DNA of 64,000 nucleotides from Solwaraspora sp. WMMD406 (GCF_029626025.1 NZ_JARUBF010000001.1:6170001-6234000); one strand, 5' to 3'; positions 1 through 8,650 are shown, numbered from the stretch's first letter. A program made the numbers and translations. The notes: a model not told the origin generated them from the letters alone.

Positions 1-37
1 ACAGGCTGTACTAGCGTCGACGCCACTCATACAGAGC

Positions 38-73
38 GGCCCTCGGCTCGCGTAGCAGCGCTTGCCGAGGGCC
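38..73 (+). promoter_or_regulatory. Leader hairpin before the first small gene
   Basis: Perfect 10-bp inverted repeat: GGCCCTCGGC (38-47) pairs with GCCGAGGGCC (64-73) across a 16-nt loop. It is followed by TTGA, a GAGG ribosome site (85-89) and a GTG start at 98. The same order (GC hairpin, CCTTGA, purine-rich RBS, start) precedes the paralogous gene at 3964, so it is probably part of a shared leader. It could instead be the terminator of a gene lying before the window; there is no U tract. Confidence 0.5.
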
Positions 74-97
74 TTGACGCGAAGCGAGGTCGCGCCC

Positions 98-397
98 GTG
101 AGCATTCTGCCCGAAACACCCCCGCCTATCAGCGATCCCAAGGCTCCACCCGCACTGCCAGCGACCAAGGGGAACGCTCCCGGCGATGGGCCTACCAGCC
201 AGAAAAGGGGGATCCTGGTCGCCGGGCCGAGAGAGTTGCCGGCGTACGGGACGGTGCGGATCTGGGTGGACGCCGGCTCAGGTGGGACCGGCGAGCGGGC
301 AGACGTCGCCGTCGACCGACTCCGGCTGGCGGAGATCGACAGCGGCGAAGGGGCCACCGCCCTCTACCGACTGGCGACGTCCCACCACCAAGGCTGA
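98..397 (+). CDS. Hypothetical small protein, paralogue of the gene at 3964
   Basis: A 99-residue protein of unknown function. A Pro-rich, low-complexity N-terminal half is followed by a conserved C-terminal segment: PRELPAYGTVRIWVDAGSGG, then VAVDRLRL, then GEGATALY. The protein encoded at 3964-4404 has the same three blocks in the same order, so the two are paralogues. The GTG at 98 was chosen over an ATG at 62 because the ATG lies inside the leader hairpin, and the GTG sits behind GAGG at the place where the paralogue starts. The last residues diverge from the paralogue (ATSHHQG against the ESYYCRS end), just before the IS607 element begins. No signal peptide or membrane segment is visible. 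Confidence 0.55.
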   Translation: MSILPETPPPISDPKAPPALPATKGNAPGDGPTSQKRGILVAGPRELPAYGTVRIWVDAGSGGTGERADVAVDRLRLAEIDSGEGATALYRLATSHHQG

Positions 398-466
398 CCG
401 GACGTCGGCACCCCGCTACGTCATCGAGGTGAGGCCCGTCCACGTCACCTGGCGATCGTAGGGTGG

Positions 467-1015
467 ATGAGCCTCACCTCGATTCGGCGACAGTACGCAG
501 CCGGGACGCTGCCTGTTCCCACCTACCGGATCGGTCGACTGATCATGGTCGGTGAGCCGGTCACCGGCACGTCGGCCGAGACGGGGCAGACCGTGGTGTA
601 CGCCCGGGTGTCCTCAGCCGATCAGAAACCCGACCTGGACCGGCAAGTCGCCCGGGTCACCGTGTGGGCCACCGGGCAGAAACTCGGCGTCGACCGGGTG
701 GTGACCGAGGTTGGATCCGCGTTGAACGGGCACCGCAAGAAGTTCCTCGCGCTGCTGCGCGACCCGAAGGTGGCAACGATCGTGGTTGAGCATCGGGACC
801 GGTTCGCCCGGTTCGGGGCCGAGTACGTTGAGGCGGCGCTGGCCGCGCAGGGCCGCCGACTGCTGGTGGTCGACCCGGCTGAGGTCGACGATGATCTGGT
901 CCGCGACGTGACGGAGATCCTGACGTCGTTGTGCGCCCGCCTGTACGGGCGTCGCGCTGCCGCGAACCGTGCCCGCCGGGCGGTCGAAGCCGCCACCGAG
1001 AGTGGCCCGGCGTGA
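467..1015 (+). CDS. tnpA: IS607-family serine recombinase (TnpA), short N-terminus
   Basis: A 182-residue small serine recombinase that would cut and join DNA through a covalent Ser-DNA link. YARVSSADQKPDLDRQ carries the nucleophilic serine block, and VVEHRDRFARFG is the usual IS607 EHRDRLARFG motif. IS607 TnpA proteins normally start with a MerR-like helix-turn-helix reading roughly W-A...G-V...YRWF..G.LPVPA..VGRLI. Here only RRQYAAGTLPVPTYRIGRLIMV remains, so about a dozen residues of the first helix are missing or changed. The frame is open upstream without a better start, so the DNA-binding head may be damaged and the recombinase inactive. Its stop overlaps the GTG of TnpB (GTGA). Confidence 0.85.
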   Translation: MSLTSIRRQYAAGTLPVPTYRIGRLIMVGEPVTGTSAETGQTVVYARVSSADQKPDLDRQVARVTVWATGQKLGVDRVVTEVGSALNGHRKKFLALLRDPKVATIVVEHRDRFARFGAEYVEAALAAQGRRLLVVDPAEVDDDLVRDVTEILTSLCARLYGRRAAANRARRAVEAATESGPA

Positions 1016-2385
1016 AAACGATCCAGGCGTACCGGTTCGCCCTCGACCTCACCTCGCGCCAGGAACGCGACGTCCTTGCACACGCTGGGGCCGCCCGGCT
1101 CGCCCACAACTGGGCGCTCGCGAAGGTCAAGGCGGTCATGGACCAGCGCATCGCCGAACGCTCCTACGGCGTACCAGACGAGTTGCTAACGCCATCACTG
1201 TCCTGGTCGCTGGCCGGTCTTCGGAAGGCCTGGAACGCCGCGAAGCCCGACGTCGCGCCGTGGTGGGGTGAGGTGTCGAAGGAGGCGTTCAACACCGGCC
1301 TCGACGCGCTCGCTCGCGGGTTGAAGAACTGGACTGACTCCCGCAGCGGGAAACGCGCCGGTCGGCCGTCGGGTTTCCCCCGGTTCAAGTCCCGCCGCCG
1401 TACCACGCCCAGCGTGCGGTTCACCACCGGGGCGATCCGGGTCGAACCGGACAAGATGCACGTGGTGCTACCCCGGCTGGGCCGGTTGAAGTTGCACGAG
1501 TCCGCCCGCAAGCTCGCCCGCCGTATTGAAGCCGGCACCGCCCGGATCATGTCCGCGACAGTGCGTCGTGATGGCGGACGGTGGCATGTGTCGTTCACCG
1601 TCGAGGTCGAACGCGCCGAACGCAGCCCGGCCCGACCCGGCTCGGTGGTTGGTGTGGACGTCGGTATCCGGCATCTCGCGGTGCTGTCCACCGGCGAGTT
1701 GGTCGACAACCCGCGCCACCTCGTGGCCGCGCGGCAACGGATGCATGCGCTCGGCCGGACGCTGTCGCGCAAGCAGGGCCCGGACCGGCGTACCGGACGA
1801 CGTCCCTCGAAGCGGTGGGAACGGGCCGCGAGCCGGCTCGGTCGCGCTCACGCCCGGGTCGCTCATCTGCGCCGTGACGGGCTGCACAAGCTCACCACCC
1901 GACTCGCCACGACGTACGGCACCGTTGTGGTGGAAGACCTCAACGTCACCGGCATGCTGCGCAACCGGCGGTTGGCTCGGCACGTCGCCGACGCCGGATT
2001 CTCGGAGATCCGCCGCCAGTTGGCGTACAAGACCGGATGGAACGGCGGCCGGCTTGTGGTGGCCGACCGCTGGTACCCGTCCAGCAAGACCTGCTCGGGC
2101 TGTGGCACGGTGAAAACCAAGCTGGCCCTGTCCGAGCGTGAATACCGGTGTGAGGCGTGCGGTCTAGTCATCGACCGTGACCGCAACGCCGCTGTGAACC
2201 TGGCCGCCCTTGCGGCGGCAACCGCCGGGAGTGGCCCGGTGGCAGCACGTGGAGCCGACCAGAAGACCCGCACACGCGGGCAGGTGGCCGTGAAGCGTGA
2301 ACCCGGCACCGCTCAAGCGGATCAGACCGGGACCGTCCTACCGCAAGGCAGGACTACCAACCGTGCGCTCACTAAAGCCCACTGA
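1012..2385 (+). CDS. tnpB: TnpB-type RNA-guided endonuclease, IS607-associated
   Basis: A 457-residue OrfB/TnpB protein. This family is known to be an RNA-guided DNA nuclease ancestral to Cas12. The start is the GTG at 1012, overlapping the tnpA stop, and gives MKTIQAYRFALDL, a normal TnpB opening. An N-terminal helical domain (about 1-200) precedes the split RuvC nuclease: D216 in GVDVGIRHLAVLS, E308 in VVEDLNVTGM, and D388/D390 in IDRDRNAAVNLAA. A four-cysteine zinc ribbon (CSGCG...CEACG) lies before the last motif. All catalytic positions are present, so the nuclease looks intact even though TnpA appears shortened. The tail after the last RuvC motif (about residues 400-457) is basic and low in complexity, as expected where the coding region overlaps the guide-RNA scaffold. 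Confidence 0.93.
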   Translation: MKTIQAYRFALDLTSRQERDVLAHAGAARLAHNWALAKVKAVMDQRIAERSYGVPDELLTPSLSWSLAGLRKAWNAAKPDVAPWWGEVSKEAFNTGLDALARGLKNWTDSRSGKRAGRPSGFPRFKSRRRTTPSVRFTTGAIRVEPDKMHVVLPRLGRLKLHESARKLARRIEAGTARIMSATVRRDGGRWHVSFTVEVERAERSPARPGSVVGVDVGIRHLAVLSTGELVDNPRHLVAARQRMHALGRTLSRKQGPDRRTGRRPSKRWERAASRLGRAHARVAHLRRDGLHKLTTRLATTYGTVVVEDLNVTGMLRNRRLARHVADAGFSEIRRQLAYKTGWNGGRLVVADRWYPSSKTCSGCGTVKTKLALSEREYRCEACGLVIDRDRNAAVNLAALAAATAGSGPVAARGADQKTRTRGQVAVKREPGTAQADQTGTVLPQGRTTNRALTKAH

Positions 2386-2400
2386 GAGGTAACGGTACGG
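2240..2400 (+). ncRNA. Putative omega/reRNA scaffold of TnpB
   Basis: TnpB nucleases use an RNA derived from the 3' end of their own gene and the right end of the element, with the guide being the flanking DNA. Here the final 150 nt of tnpB code for a low-complexity, basic tail, and the gene is followed by GAGAGGTAACGG. Placement is by analogy only; no structure was computed. If the boundary is right, the guide would start near 2400 and match the DNA leading into the Uma2 gene. Confidence 0.3.
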
Positions 2401-2419
2401 TGAAGAACATTGACTGCGG

Positions 2420-2995
2420 GTGCCCGAATGGATGCGCCCGCCCCGCCCGGAGGGGTGGTACGCCGACGACTTGGACCACCTGCCCGAGGCACCGCGTCAC
2501 ACCGAACTAATCGACGGAGCACTCGTCTTCAGGCTGGTTCCCCAGCGAGCTTGGCACAGCCGGCTCGTCACCAACCTGGTGGTCGCCCTCGGTGAGCAGG
2601 CATCTCCAGGCGTCGAGGTCGAGCGGGAGATGACGATTCGGCTCGACGAACGGAACCGCCCCGAACCCGATCTCCTCGCCACGAGGGCGCCTTACTACGA
2701 CCCGGACCGCACCTTCTACACGCCCGAGGAGATCCTCCTAGTCGTGGAGGTGGTGTCGCCGGAGTCGGCTCACCGCGACCGGACGGTCAAACTGCGCAAG
2801 TACGCGGAAGCCGGCATCCCGCACTACTGGCGCGTCGAGGACGAGGACCGATCACCAGTGGTCCACGCCTACGAACTCGACGAACCCACCCGGGCGTACG
2901 TGGCGACCGGGATTCACCGTCACGAGCTGCGGATCACGACGCCTTTCGAGCTCACGCTGGATCTGGACAGGCTGGTACCTGGTCGTAAGACCTGA
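2420..2995 (+). CDS. Uma2-family (DUF820) putative endonuclease
   Basis: A 191-residue Uma2-family protein, a PD-(D/E)XK nuclease fold common in actinomycetes and cyanobacteria whose biological role is not settled. The nuclease signature is visible: RPEPDLL (Pro-Asp) about residue 76, then ILLVVEVVSPESAHRDRTVKL with the Glu and the basic K, and the family's KLRKYAEAGIPHYWRV block. Length is normal. The GTG start at 2420 follows the right end of the IS607 element by about 20 nt, so its own promoter may have been displaced. It converges on the gene ending at 3019. Confidence 0.85.
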   Translation: MPEWMRPPRPEGWYADDLDHLPEAPRHTELIDGALVFRLVPQRAWHSRLVTNLVVALGEQASPGVEVEREMTIRLDERNRPEPDLLATRAPYYDPDRTFYTPEEILLVVEVVSPESAHRDRTVKLRKYAEAGIPHYWRVEDEDRSPVVHAYELDEPTRAYVATGIHRHELRITTPFELTLDLDRLVPGRKT

Positions 2996-3018
2996 ACCGG
3001 GTACGAGTGAATTGAGGC

Positions 3019-3459
3019 TCACACCGAGCGATCCGTCTCGTCGGTCCCGTGCAGGAGCACCCGAGCCTCGGTCATCTCCTCGTCGGTGAACGTTCCATAT
3101 TCAGCTTGATAGCGGTCCAGCTCCTCTCGGAGGAGCCTGCGCCGCTCGGCCCGCTCTGCCTCGGCCCGCTCTGCCTCGGCCAGGTAGCCGGAGTCGGTGC
3201 TTTCCTCGGCGAACACCTCGTCAAAGACGAGGCGAGCCCGATGACGCGCCTGCTCGGAGACCGGACCTTGTCGGCTCTCGTAGTCCGCCAGGTACTCGTC
3301 AAGTAACTGCCCGCGTAGTTCCCGCTCCATTGCCCCGGCGGACGCGGAGAACTGGCGCTCGCCGACCCTCGCCCGGATCGCCTCGGTGGTCTCCTCCGGC
3401 AGCGAGCGGCTCACCCGCGCCGCCGTCTCTTTCCCGATGTCGAAGGCCTTCTCACCCAT
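3019..3459 (-). CDS. Ribbon-helix-helix (CopG-like) antitoxin-type protein
   Basis: A 146-residue protein starting at ATG 3459. The N-terminal part (ARVSRSLPEETTEAIRARVG, then FSAS and ELRGQLLDEYLADYESRQGP) has the pattern of actinobacterial CopG/ParD-like antitoxins that bind DNA through a ribbon-helix-helix. The rest is a long charged helix rich in Glu/Arg (AEAERAEAERAERR). No PIN, MazF or ParE toxin is adjacent, so if it is an antitoxin it is orphaned. It lies 13 bp downstream of the GntR gene on the same strand and is probably co-transcribed with it. A longer in-frame extension to 3633 was rejected because it overlaps GntR coding sequence. Confidence 0.6.
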   Translation of the reverse strand: MGEKAFDIGKETAARVSRSLPEETTEAIRARVGERQFSASAGAMERELRGQLLDEYLADYESRQGPVSEQARHRARLVFDEVFAEESTDSGYLAEAERAEAERAERRRLLREELDRYQAEYGTFTDEEMTEARVLLHGTDETDRSV

Positions 3460-3472
3460 GACCCCTAGTGTG

Positions 3473-3748
3473 TCAACGCTGGGCGACGTAAGTCCCTCGT
3501 TGTGGAACCACGAACACGACACCTTCGTCCACCAGGAGCGCGATCGATCGGCGGACCGTCGAGCGGGCCACCCCGTACTCCTGGACCAATCGGGACTCCG
3601 CCGGGACAGCCCGTCCGGGTGCCCAGTCTCCACGCCCGATCCGGGCCTTGAGGATGGCCGCGAGCTGGCGATACGGCGGAACCGGCCCCTTATGGTCGAT
3701 CACCGCGTCCGGGTCCGCGCTCCCGCCGTTGGCTCCGCCCACGTCCAT
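3473..3748 (-). CDS. Single-domain GntR-type winged-helix regulator
   Basis: A 91-residue protein consisting almost entirely of a GntR winged helix-turn-helix: PPYRQLAAILKARIGRGDW, then PGRAVPAESRLVQEYGVARS, then TVRRSIALLVDEGVV and a FVVPQRGTYV wing. There is no room for an effector-binding domain, as in the small KorSA/YtrA-like regulators of actinomycete mobile DNA. The start is ATG 3748. A perfect palindrome lies 39 bp upstream, between this gene and the divergent gene at 3964, and is the obvious operator, so autoregulation and control of the 3964 gene are inferred. The RHH-like gene follows immediately. Confidence 0.85.
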   Translation of the reverse strand: MDVGGANGGSADPDAVIDHKGPVPPYRQLAAILKARIGRGDWAPGRAVPAESRLVQEYGVARSTVRRSIALLVDEGVVFVVPQRGTYVAQR

Positions 3749-3786
3749 GGTGCGGACGTTAGACGTGCCATCACGAGCCGCAGCAA

Positions 3787-3812
3787 CTTCATACGTATCT
3801 AGACGTATGAAG
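3787..3812. promoter_or_regulatory. Palindromic operator, probably for the GntR regulator
   Basis: Perfect inverted repeat: CTTCATACGT (3787-3796), spacer ATCTAG, ACGTATGAAG (3803-3812). The core TACGTATCTAGACGTA is of the kind bound by GntR dimers. It sits in the divergent space between the GntR gene (start 3748) and the + strand gene at 3964. A second CTAG-centred half site (TTCTAGAC) follows at about 3820-3828. Confidence 0.7.
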
Positions 3813-3903
3813 ACTAGGACTTCTAGACTCGTGGTGTCCCCGGGGCGCGTCGCTGACCGGCCACGGATCACTCGGACCGCCCAGGGATGCGCCCGTACGA
3901 AAC

Positions 3904-3938
3904 GGCCCCGAGCGGCGCGGACACGCCAACCCGGGGCC
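3904..3938 (+). promoter_or_regulatory. Leader hairpin before the second small paralogue
   Basis: GGCCCCG (3904-3910) pairs with CGGGGCC (3932-3938). It is followed by TTGATCGCC, a strong GAGGAGG ribosome site and ATG 3964. Arrangement and flanking sequence match the leader at 38-100, which suggests a shared translational or attenuation control. Confidence 0.45.
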
Positions 3939-3963
3939 TTGATCGCCTACGAGGAGGCGACCC

Positions 3964-4404
3964 ATGAACAGTTTCCCCGACCCGGCCCAACCGGCCGAAC
4001 CCCCACCGACCCGACTGTTGGCGCGCTACGCGCCCGGAGAGAGTCCTGTCACCGACCGGGCGGAGAACGCTTTGGTTGTTCGAGGCCACCGACCGGGACA
4101 GCGCGCAACGTCCGCTGTCCCGGTCGTACCACCGCCCCGAGTTGTCCCGCCGGGATCGAGCCGCCGTACCGACCCGGTTCGATCTCACCGGTCCGGGCGA
4201 AGGGCGTCCGCCGTGACGATCCTGGCGATCTGCCCACGTGAACTGCCGACGACGGACATGGTCGAGGTGTGGTGTGACGCGGGTTCCGGCGCAACGGGAC
4301 AGCTGGTCAAGGTGGCTGTCGACCGTCTGACCCTCTCCGAGCGCGACCGGGGGGAGGGTCGGACGGTGCTGTACGAGTACGAGTCGTACTACTGCCGGAG
4401 CTGA
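3964..4404 (+). CDS. Hypothetical small protein, paralogue of the gene at 98
   Basis: A 146-residue protein of unknown function with a strong GAGGAGG ribosome site. A disordered Pro/Arg-rich N-terminal two-thirds is followed by the domain shared with the protein encoded at 98-397: PRELPTTDMVEVWCDAGSG, VAVDRLTLSERDRGEG, then TVLYEYESYY. The conserved part is about 55 residues. The gene is divergent from the GntR regulator across a palindromic operator and is therefore its likely target. A strong terminator follows 18 bp after the stop. The function of the domain was not recognised. Confidence 0.65.
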   Translation: MNSFPDPAQPAEPPPTRLLARYAPGESPVTDRAENALVVRGHRPGQRATSAVPVVPPPRVVPPGSSRRTDPVRSHRSGRRASAVTILAICPRELPTTDMVEVWCDAGSGATGQLVKVAVDRLTLSERDRGEGRTVLYEYESYYCRS

Positions 4405-4422
4405 GCCGAACGCACTCGACGC

Positions 4423-4453
4423 ACGGAGTCCCGGCCGATGGCCGGGACTCCGT
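4423..4453. terminator. Strong bidirectional hairpin terminator
   Basis: Perfect 14-bp stem: ACGGAGTCCCGGCC (4423-4436) and GGCCGGGACTCCGT (4440-4453), with a 3-nt loop. It lies between the convergent 3964 gene and ychF, so it can serve both. No clear U tract, as is usual in actinomycetes. Confidence 0.8.
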
Positions 4454-4530
4454 CGTCCGTATGGGTCAGGTGGCCCGAGCAGGCTCGACCGCGCCGCACA
4501 GAGGAGCCGCCCGACCGCTCACTTGTCGCG

Positions 4531-5616
<1,086 letters not shown>

Positions 5617-5746
5617 GTCGGACGAGTCTACGCAGCGTCCGGTCGGGTGCCGCATACCGCACCGGCGGCACCGGGCAGCGCCCGCCCGAGGGCTGGCCGG
5701 AGCGGACCGGAGCCGACCAGAGCAGACAGGAGCCGGGCCGCCAGGA

Positions 5747-6241
5747 TCAGGCGCAGGCCGCCTTGATGTCGGCGGCGAGCTTCTGTACGCCGGCGATCGC
5801 CTCGTCCGTCGGCACGGCACCGTCCGGGTCGTTGATCTGGTCGACGAAGGCGGAGCCGTCGATCAGCACCTGCTTGAGGTCTTCCTCCAGCGGACCCGTG
5901 GCGAGCACGCTGAGCATCTGCGACCAGCCGCCGAGCTTGCCCCGGACGTTGGCTTCGATGGTCTCGGCGGCTTCACCGCCCTCGGCCGCCGCTTCGGCAA
6001 GGCCGGTCAGGTCCTGCTCGATGGTGGCCGCCCGCTCCTCGCTGAGCGGGATCGCCGACTCGCACGCGGCCCTGGTCGCCGACTCCACGTGCACGGCGTC
6101 GGACTTGGCGGTGTCCGCCGATCCGGCGGTGACACTCGGCAGGGCCGTGGGATAGCCCGTCGGCGGCGGTTGCGTGCCGCAGCCGGCCATCGCCAGCGAC
6201 AGCAACGAGACGATGGCCGTGGTGATCATGAAACGTCGCAT
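5747..6241 (-). CDS. Lipoprotein of unknown function, copy A
   Basis: A 164-residue lipoprotein: signal peptide MRRFMITTAIVSLLSLAMAG and a lipobox LAMAGC, so Cys20 is probably acylated and the protein sits on the outer face of the membrane. The mature part is all-helical, with one Cys near the start (AACESA) and one at the C-terminus (IKAACA), probably disulphide-bonded. It shares the blocks RxGWSxMLSxLATGP and the two Cys positions with the product of the next gene upstream, so the pair arose by tandem duplication. ATG 6241 was chosen because it opens the signal peptide. Confidence 0.75.
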   Translation of the reverse strand: MRRFMITTAIVSLLSLAMAGCGTQPPPTGYPTALPSVTAGSADTAKSDAVHVESATRAACESAIPLSEERAATIEQDLTGLAEAAAEGGEAAETIEANVRGKLGGWSQMLSVLATGPLEEDLKQVLIDGSAFVDQINDPDGAVPTDEAIAGVQKLAADIKAACA

Positions 6242-6299
6242 GGGGTTCCGTTCCGGGCTCAAGGACCGTACGAGATGGAGGACGAAGGCGGCACAGTCG

Positions 6300-6794
6300 C
6301 TACTCACAGACCGCCCGGAGCTTCTCCGGCACCTCCGAAACGGCGGCGATCTGCTCCTCGGTCAGCGGAGCCTCAGCGGCCCCGGCGGCCGCCTCGATCG
6401 CGGCGGCACTCTCGGTCAACGCGGTACGCAGTTCGGGGTCGACGGGGCCGGTGGCGAGCGAGGAGAGCGTCGCCGACCAGCCGCGCATCTGGGCTTCGAA
6501 GTTGTCGATGCCCGCCTGGTCCACCTCCAGCCCGTTGGCGGCGGCTTCGCCGAAGCGAGTGATGTCCCGGTTGAACCCGGCCGCGTTGTCGGAGCTCATC
6601 GAAACGGCTTGATTGCACGCCGCGTTGGTAGCGGCGAGGATGTCGGCTGCGGTGGCCGTGCTGGTCCCACCCGCAGGATCGCCGGAGGACGGGGTGGAGT
6701 CGAATCCACAACCGGCGGCGAGCGCGAAGACGGAGCCGACCGCGACGGTGATCAGCGAGCGGAGCAGGGTCGAGCTGCGGGTGAAGCGGCGCAT
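6300..6794 (-). CDS. Lipoprotein of unknown function, copy B
   Basis: A 164-residue lipoprotein paralogous to the one at 5747. The signal peptide runs MRRFTRSSTLLRSLITVAVG to the lipobox ALAAGC. The mature helical domain has AACNQAVSMSSDNAAGFNRD, then MRGWSATLSSLATGPVDPEL, and a terminal CE. The 58-bp gap to the next gene and the common orientation suggest one transcript. No family name was recognised. Confidence 0.75.
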   Translation of the reverse strand: MRRFTRSSTLLRSLITVAVGSVFALAAGCGFDSTPSSGDPAGGTSTATAADILAATNAACNQAVSMSSDNAAGFNRDITRFGEAAANGLEVDQAGIDNFEAQMRGWSATLSSLATGPVDPELRTALTESAAAIEAAAGAAEAPLTEEQIAAVSEVPEKLRAVCE

Positions 6795-6894
6795 GGTATC
6801 GAAGATCTCCTTTATCGAGGTTTACCAAACTGAGCCACTCTATCCGCTATCGCGCGGGCTGGCAGCCGACGGACGTCACCGACCGGCAGCTGTC

Positions 6895-6942
6895 TCACCG
6901 GGTGAATCGGGCCACGGCATCACCGGGTGAATCGGGCCACGG
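6895..6942. repeat. 23-bp direct repeat over the permease stop codon
   Basis: TCACCGGGTGAATCGGGCCA plus CGG occurs at 6895-6917 and 6920-6942, period 25. The second copy includes the last codons and stop of the permease gene, so the end of the gene has been duplicated downstream. Confidence 0.7.
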
Positions 6943-8647
6943 CCCGGCGGGCCAGCCCGGCGCCGACGACCACCGTGGCCACGGCGCCGACCGCAACGGC
7001 CGCCGCCGCGAGACCCGGCTCCCCCGACTCCACCGCCAGCTGGGCAAGGCTGACCGCGATCGGCGGCACGGCCGCCAACAGCGGCCACTCGACCAGCGGC
7101 GTCGGCAATGGGAACCATGGCACCGCCGCCGCCACCATCACCACCCCACCGAGGAGTTTGAGAATCGCCAACCCGTGCACCTTGTTGGCGGCGAACGCCG
7201 CCACGAGCAGCAGGATCAGCACCGCCTGACCGGCGGCGAGCAGCAGCACCGGAGTCAGCCGCCACAGCGCAGCCGTGGCCAGCCCGCTGATCGGCACCGC
7301 GCCGAGCAGACCCACCAGGGTCAGCAACCAGACCCCACCGGCCCGATAGCCGAGATAGCGCTCCAGGGTGACCGGGGTGACCCGCAGCAGCAACAGCCGT
7401 CGCTCGTCGACGTCGTCGAGCAACAGCAACGAGCCGACCATCCCGCCGATGATCGGTACGTGCGCCAGCACCAGCAGCGCCAGCAGCAGGCCGGCCTGGC
7501 CGCTGGCGTCCACCCCGTACCGGTCGTCAACGAGCCGTACGGCCGGCGGGTATCCGATCCGGATCGCCACCGCGAGCAGCAGTGGAGCCGCCAGTAGCAC
7601 CAGCAGCAGCCGACTCGCCCCGAGGACCCGCAGATCCAGCCGGGCGAACGCGACCAGCCAGCCGAACGGACCACGTCGTGCCGGTCCGCCGTCCGCCCGG
7701 ACATCACGCGCGGCCCCGCCGTCCGGCCCGCTACCGGGTCGCCGACGCGAACGGCCCGACGGATCCCCACCCGACGATTCCCCACCCGACGGATCCCCAC
7801 CCGACGGATCCCCACCCGACGGATCCCCACCCGACGGATCCCCACCCGCCGGATCCCCACCCGCCGGCGGCCTGCCGACATCGAAGAAGACCCGCTGGTA
7901 GCGCCGCCGGGCCAGGGCCAGCACGCCGGCCGTCCACGCCCCGGCATACGCGAGCAGCAGCACCGGACGCCACCAGCCGCCGGGTGGCCATCCGCCGGAT
8001 TCGATCCCGCTCTGGATCAGCTCGGCCATCCCGGTGGTCGGGATCAGATAGGCGGACGGATGGTCGACGAGCCCGGCCAGCCACGCCAGCGGGACCGCCA
8101 GGCCCGGCAGCAACACCAGCGGCGCGGCCGTCAGGTATCCGGTCACCGAACGGTGCGACAGGACCAACAGGTACGACACGCTGAGGATCACCAGCGCGGC
8201 CAGCCCCACGCCGAGCAGTGTCGGCAGTGGCGCACCGGGCCGCCCGGCGGCCACCACGATCGGTACGGCGCTGGCCACCGAGAGCACGGTCAGCGTCATC
8301 AGCTTCACCGCCAGGTACTCGCCGAACCGCAGTGGAGTGACCCGCAGCGCCGCGAACGCTCCTTCGCCACGCTCGTAGAGCACGAGCAGGGCGATGAAGA
8401 ACGCACCGAAAGAGGCGGTGTCCACCAGCAGGACGAACGGCCCGATCGTCCGAGCCGCCGAGGCCGGTACGGCCAGCAGCAGCCCGCTCCACCCCACGGC
8501 CAGGATCGCGGCCACCGCCACCACCCGGTAGCGCCACTCGACGTGGAACTCCAGTCGCAGCGCACCGGCCACCCGTTTGCCCCGCCGGACCACCCGGACC
8601 ACCCGGACCACCCGGGTCATCCGGGTCATCCGGGTCATCCTGGTCAT
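6920..8647 (-). CDS. ABC exporter permease, fused two-half membrane protein
   Basis: A 575-residue integral membrane protein made of two similar halves of about six helices each, resembling fused versions of the actinobacterial Rv2686c/Rv2687c-type (fluoroquinolone export) permeases. The halves share an LYERGEGAFAALRVTPL / LDDVDERRLLLLRVTPV block. Between them (about residues 245-320) is a hydrophilic linker of DPSGG-type repeats. The N-terminus MTRMTRMTRMTRVVRVVRVV is also repetitive and encoded by 9-bp repeats. The start codon overlaps the ATPase stop (ATGA), so the two subunits are coupled. The substrate is not known; export of a drug or lipid is inferred. Confidence 0.85.
   Translation of the reverse strand: MTRMTRMTRMTRVVRVVRVVRRGKRVAGALRLEFHVEWRYRVVAVAAILAVGWSGLLLAVPASAARTIGPFVLLVDTASFGAFFIALLVLYERGEGAFAALRVTPLRFGEYLAVKLMTLTVLSVASAVPIVVAAGRPGAPLPTLLGVGLAALVILSVSYLLVLSHRSVTGYLTAAPLVLLPGLAVPLAWLAGLVDHPSAYLIPTTGMAELIQSGIESGGWPPGGWWRPVLLLAYAGAWTAGVLALARRRYQRVFFDVGRPPAGGDPAGGDPSGGDPSGGDPSGGDPSGGESSGGDPSGRSRRRPGSGPDGGAARDVRADGGPARRGPFGWLVAFARLDLRVLGASRLLLVLLAAPLLLAVAIRIGYPPAVRLVDDRYGVDASGQAGLLLALLVLAHVPIIGGMVGSLLLLDDVDERRLLLLRVTPVTLERYLGYRAGGVWLLTLVGLLGAVPISGLATAALWRLTPVLLLAAGQAVLILLLVAAFAANKVHGLAILKLLGGVVMVAAAVPWFPLPTPLVEWPLLAAVPPIAVSLAQLAVESGEPGLAAAAVAVGAVATVVVGAGLARRAVARFTR
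7757..7870. repeat. 15-bp tandem repeats coding the permease linker
   Basis: About seven copies of the 15-bp unit CCCACCCGACGGATC, with occasional A/T or C/A variants, encoding on the minus strand PAGGD/PSGGD pentapeptides between the two permease halves. Copy number is expected to vary between strains. Confidence 0.85.
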
Positions 8648-8650
8648 CCG
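8582..8650. repeat. 9-bp tandem repeats at the permease start
   Basis: Four units of CGGACCACC followed by four to five units of CGGGTCATC/CTGGTCATC. They encode (VVR)n and (MTR)n, so every MTR unit supplies an in-frame ATG and the true start is ambiguous among them. Confidence 0.8.

Larger units (their letters stand above)
430..2400 (+). mobile_element. IS607-type element (TnpA serine recombinase + TnpB)
   Basis: The block contains a serine recombinase gene followed, with a 4-nt overlap, by a TnpB gene; this is the standard IS607 arrangement. IS607 elements have no terminal inverted repeats and make no target duplication, so the ends cannot be fixed from one copy. The limits given are estimates: left, just before TnpA; right, just past the TnpB stop, where the sequence GAGAGGTAACGG resembles the 3' ends seen in actinobacterial relatives (from memory). 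It lies between a small hypothetical gene and a Uma2 gene. Confidence 0.7.

Noticed and set aside
7757-7870. CRISPR-like repeats
   Set aside because: Units are contiguous 15-mers without spacers and lie in frame within a protein linker; the same holds for repeats at 33826 and 8582.
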